Origin: Nitrosomonadales bacterium
GTDB taxonomy: Bacteria > Pseudomonadota > Gammaproteobacteria > Burkholderiales > Gallionellaceae
Assembly: GCA_016218465.1 (NCBI GenBank)
Contig: JACREA010000128.1
Location: 1 to 5,985 of the forward strand
Direction: 5' to 3'
Length of the DNA: 5,985 nt
Shown: positions 5,453 through 5,985 of the stretch, piece by piece
Layout of the letters: each line of letters starts with the position of its first letter
Position numbering within the stretch: the first letter of the stretch is position 1
Program-made: the position numbers and the translations under genes
Notes under the pieces: model-generated
The model's input: only the letters and a program-made list of their open reading frames with translations
Database searches by the model: none
What the model was told of the DNA's origin: nothing

Positions 5453-5674
5453 TTAAATGACTCCCATTGAAATATTGCCAATAGCATATGCCAACAACAG
5501 CACACTGCCTATCATAACAAGCCAGCCATAGCGGAAGAACCAGCGCAATACCCTTGCATTTTCTGCATCGGTTTGCTGCTCCTCCGAGACAATTTCGCCA
5601 ATTTTGCGCAGCGCATTGATGCCCGCCGCACGGCGCACATTATTCTCGATAATTTCCTGTTCGGGATTATTCAT
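5453..5674 (-). CDS. Small single-pass membrane protein of unknown function
   Basis: I do not recognise this 73-residue protein as a named family. Residues 1-45 are polar and probably helical (NPEQEIIENNVRRAAGINAL, then KIGEIVSEEQQTDAENARV), with several Arg/Lys. Residues 49-70 (YGWLVMIGSVLLLAYAIGNI and flanks) form one hydrophobic segment. By the positive-inside rule the N-terminus should be cytoplasmic with only a few residues outside. There is no cysteine and no signal-peptidase or lipobox site. The ATG at 5674 overlaps the apbE stop by one base (TAATG) and has AAAGG seven bases upstream, so it is very likely translated. It sits between apbE and the EIIA gene in a tightly packed operon. 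It could anchor or regulate a partner at the membrane, but that is conjecture. Confidence 0.8.
   Translation of the reverse strand: MNNPEQEIIENNVRRAAGINALRKIGEIVSEEQQTDAENARVLRWFFRYGWLVMIGSVLLLAYAIGNISMGVI
5461..5465 (-). promoter_or_regulatory. Ribosome binding site supporting the TTG start of EIIA
   Basis: GGGAG on the minus strand lies eight bases before TTG 5452-5450, within the last codons of the preceding membrane-protein gene. An in-frame TAA immediately before the TTG rules out any earlier start. Confidence 0.6.
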
Positions 5675-5985
5675 TATTCGGCCTTTGGGTGAATATTCTT
5701 GTCGACGAATTCTAGCCGTTTCTGCAACGCGGCTGTCAGGTGAATATTGCCTTGTCCGTCCACCAGCATCGCCTCAGACAAATTCATCTGCGTGGCGGCA
5801 GTTCGCCAGCCGCGGACACCTGCGATGAAAAGTGGCTTGGAAGCCGCATCGGACAGCACTCCAGCTCGCGCCCCGCTGGTCAGGACAGTGACAGCCTGCA
5901 CCCCTTGCATCGGATAACCGCTATGCGGATCGATCAAGTGGCAATAGCGCACATTGCCCAGCATGAAATAACGCTGATAGTCGCC
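5674..5985 (-). CDS. apbE: ApbE-type FAD:protein FMN transferase, C-terminal part (cut by window edge)
   Basis: These are the last 103 residues of an ApbE-family flavin transferase. Family members, usually periplasmic, attach FMN from FAD to Thr/Ser of proteins such as NqrB/NqrC, RnfG/RnfD and NosR. Visible signatures are GDYQRYF at the window edge, the HLIDPHSGYP motif (fragment residues 16-25), the strand QAVTVLTSGARAG (30-42) and SDAASKPLFIAG (45-56), where an Asp and, four residues later, usually a Thr bind the metal. Here the Asp is present (codon 5850-5848), but the fourth residue after it is Lys (codon 5838-5836). No flavinylation target motif appears in the neighbouring proteins. It heads the visible operon; the promoter and N-terminus (signal or lipoprotein peptide, FAD-binding part) lie outside the window. 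Confidence 0.9.
   Translation of the reverse strand, partial: GDYQRYFMLGNVRYCHLIDPHSGYPMQGVQAVTVLTSGARAGVLSDAASKPLFIAGVRGWRTAATQMNLSEAMLVDGQGNIHLTAALQKRLEFVDKNIHPKAE

Overview
The window reads as a bacterial chromosome segment of moderate GC content, most likely from a betaproteobacterium of the Nitrosomonadales/Gallionella-Sideroxydans type. This rests on gene content and order (a mannose-type EIIA-ptsH-ptsI cluster without sugar permeases, and metX-metW-ampG) and on how the proteins read, not on a database search. All eight genes lie on the minus strand, so transcription runs from high to low coordinates.

Upstream block (5985 down to 2808): the C-terminal end of an ApbE-type FMN transferase, a 73-residue single-pass membrane protein of unknown function, a mannose-family PTS EIIA, HPr (ptsH) and Enzyme I (ptsI). 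The first four genes abut or overlap by one base, as in a translationally coupled operon. EI, HPr and EIIA form a phosphorelay (PEP to EI His, to HPr His15, to EIIA His9). No EIIB or EIIC gene is present, and HPr keeps Ser46, so a regulatory rather than transport PTS is likely. A rho-independent terminator at 2666-2698 closes the block.

Downstream block (2443 down to 1): metX (homoserine O-acyltransferase) and metW (its SAM-methyltransferase-like partner) overlap by 4 bp. After a 103-bp gap comes the N-terminal part of ampG (muropeptide permease), which runs off the window edge.

The most interesting content is non-coding. (1) A 253-bp MITE-like element with 10-bp perfect terminal inverted repeats and a TCAT target duplication sits between ptsH and ptsI. 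Removing it in silico restores a 4-base ptsH-ptsI spacing. Its end now supplies the Shine-Dalgarno sequence of ptsI, and the duplicated target contains the ptsI start codon. (2) A second inverted-repeat element (about 146 bp, arms of 10-bp units) separates the metX start from the upstream terminator. (3) A REP-like palindrome lies between metW and ampG. Smaller oddities are a Thr-to-Lys change at a presumed metal site of ApbE, an in-frame TAA-TTG junction between the membrane protein and EIIA, a 16-bp duplication that contains the ptsI stop codon, and an AT-rich extra segment in AmpG. I found no wholly new multi-gene system; the genes themselves are mostly familiar housekeeping and regulatory types.
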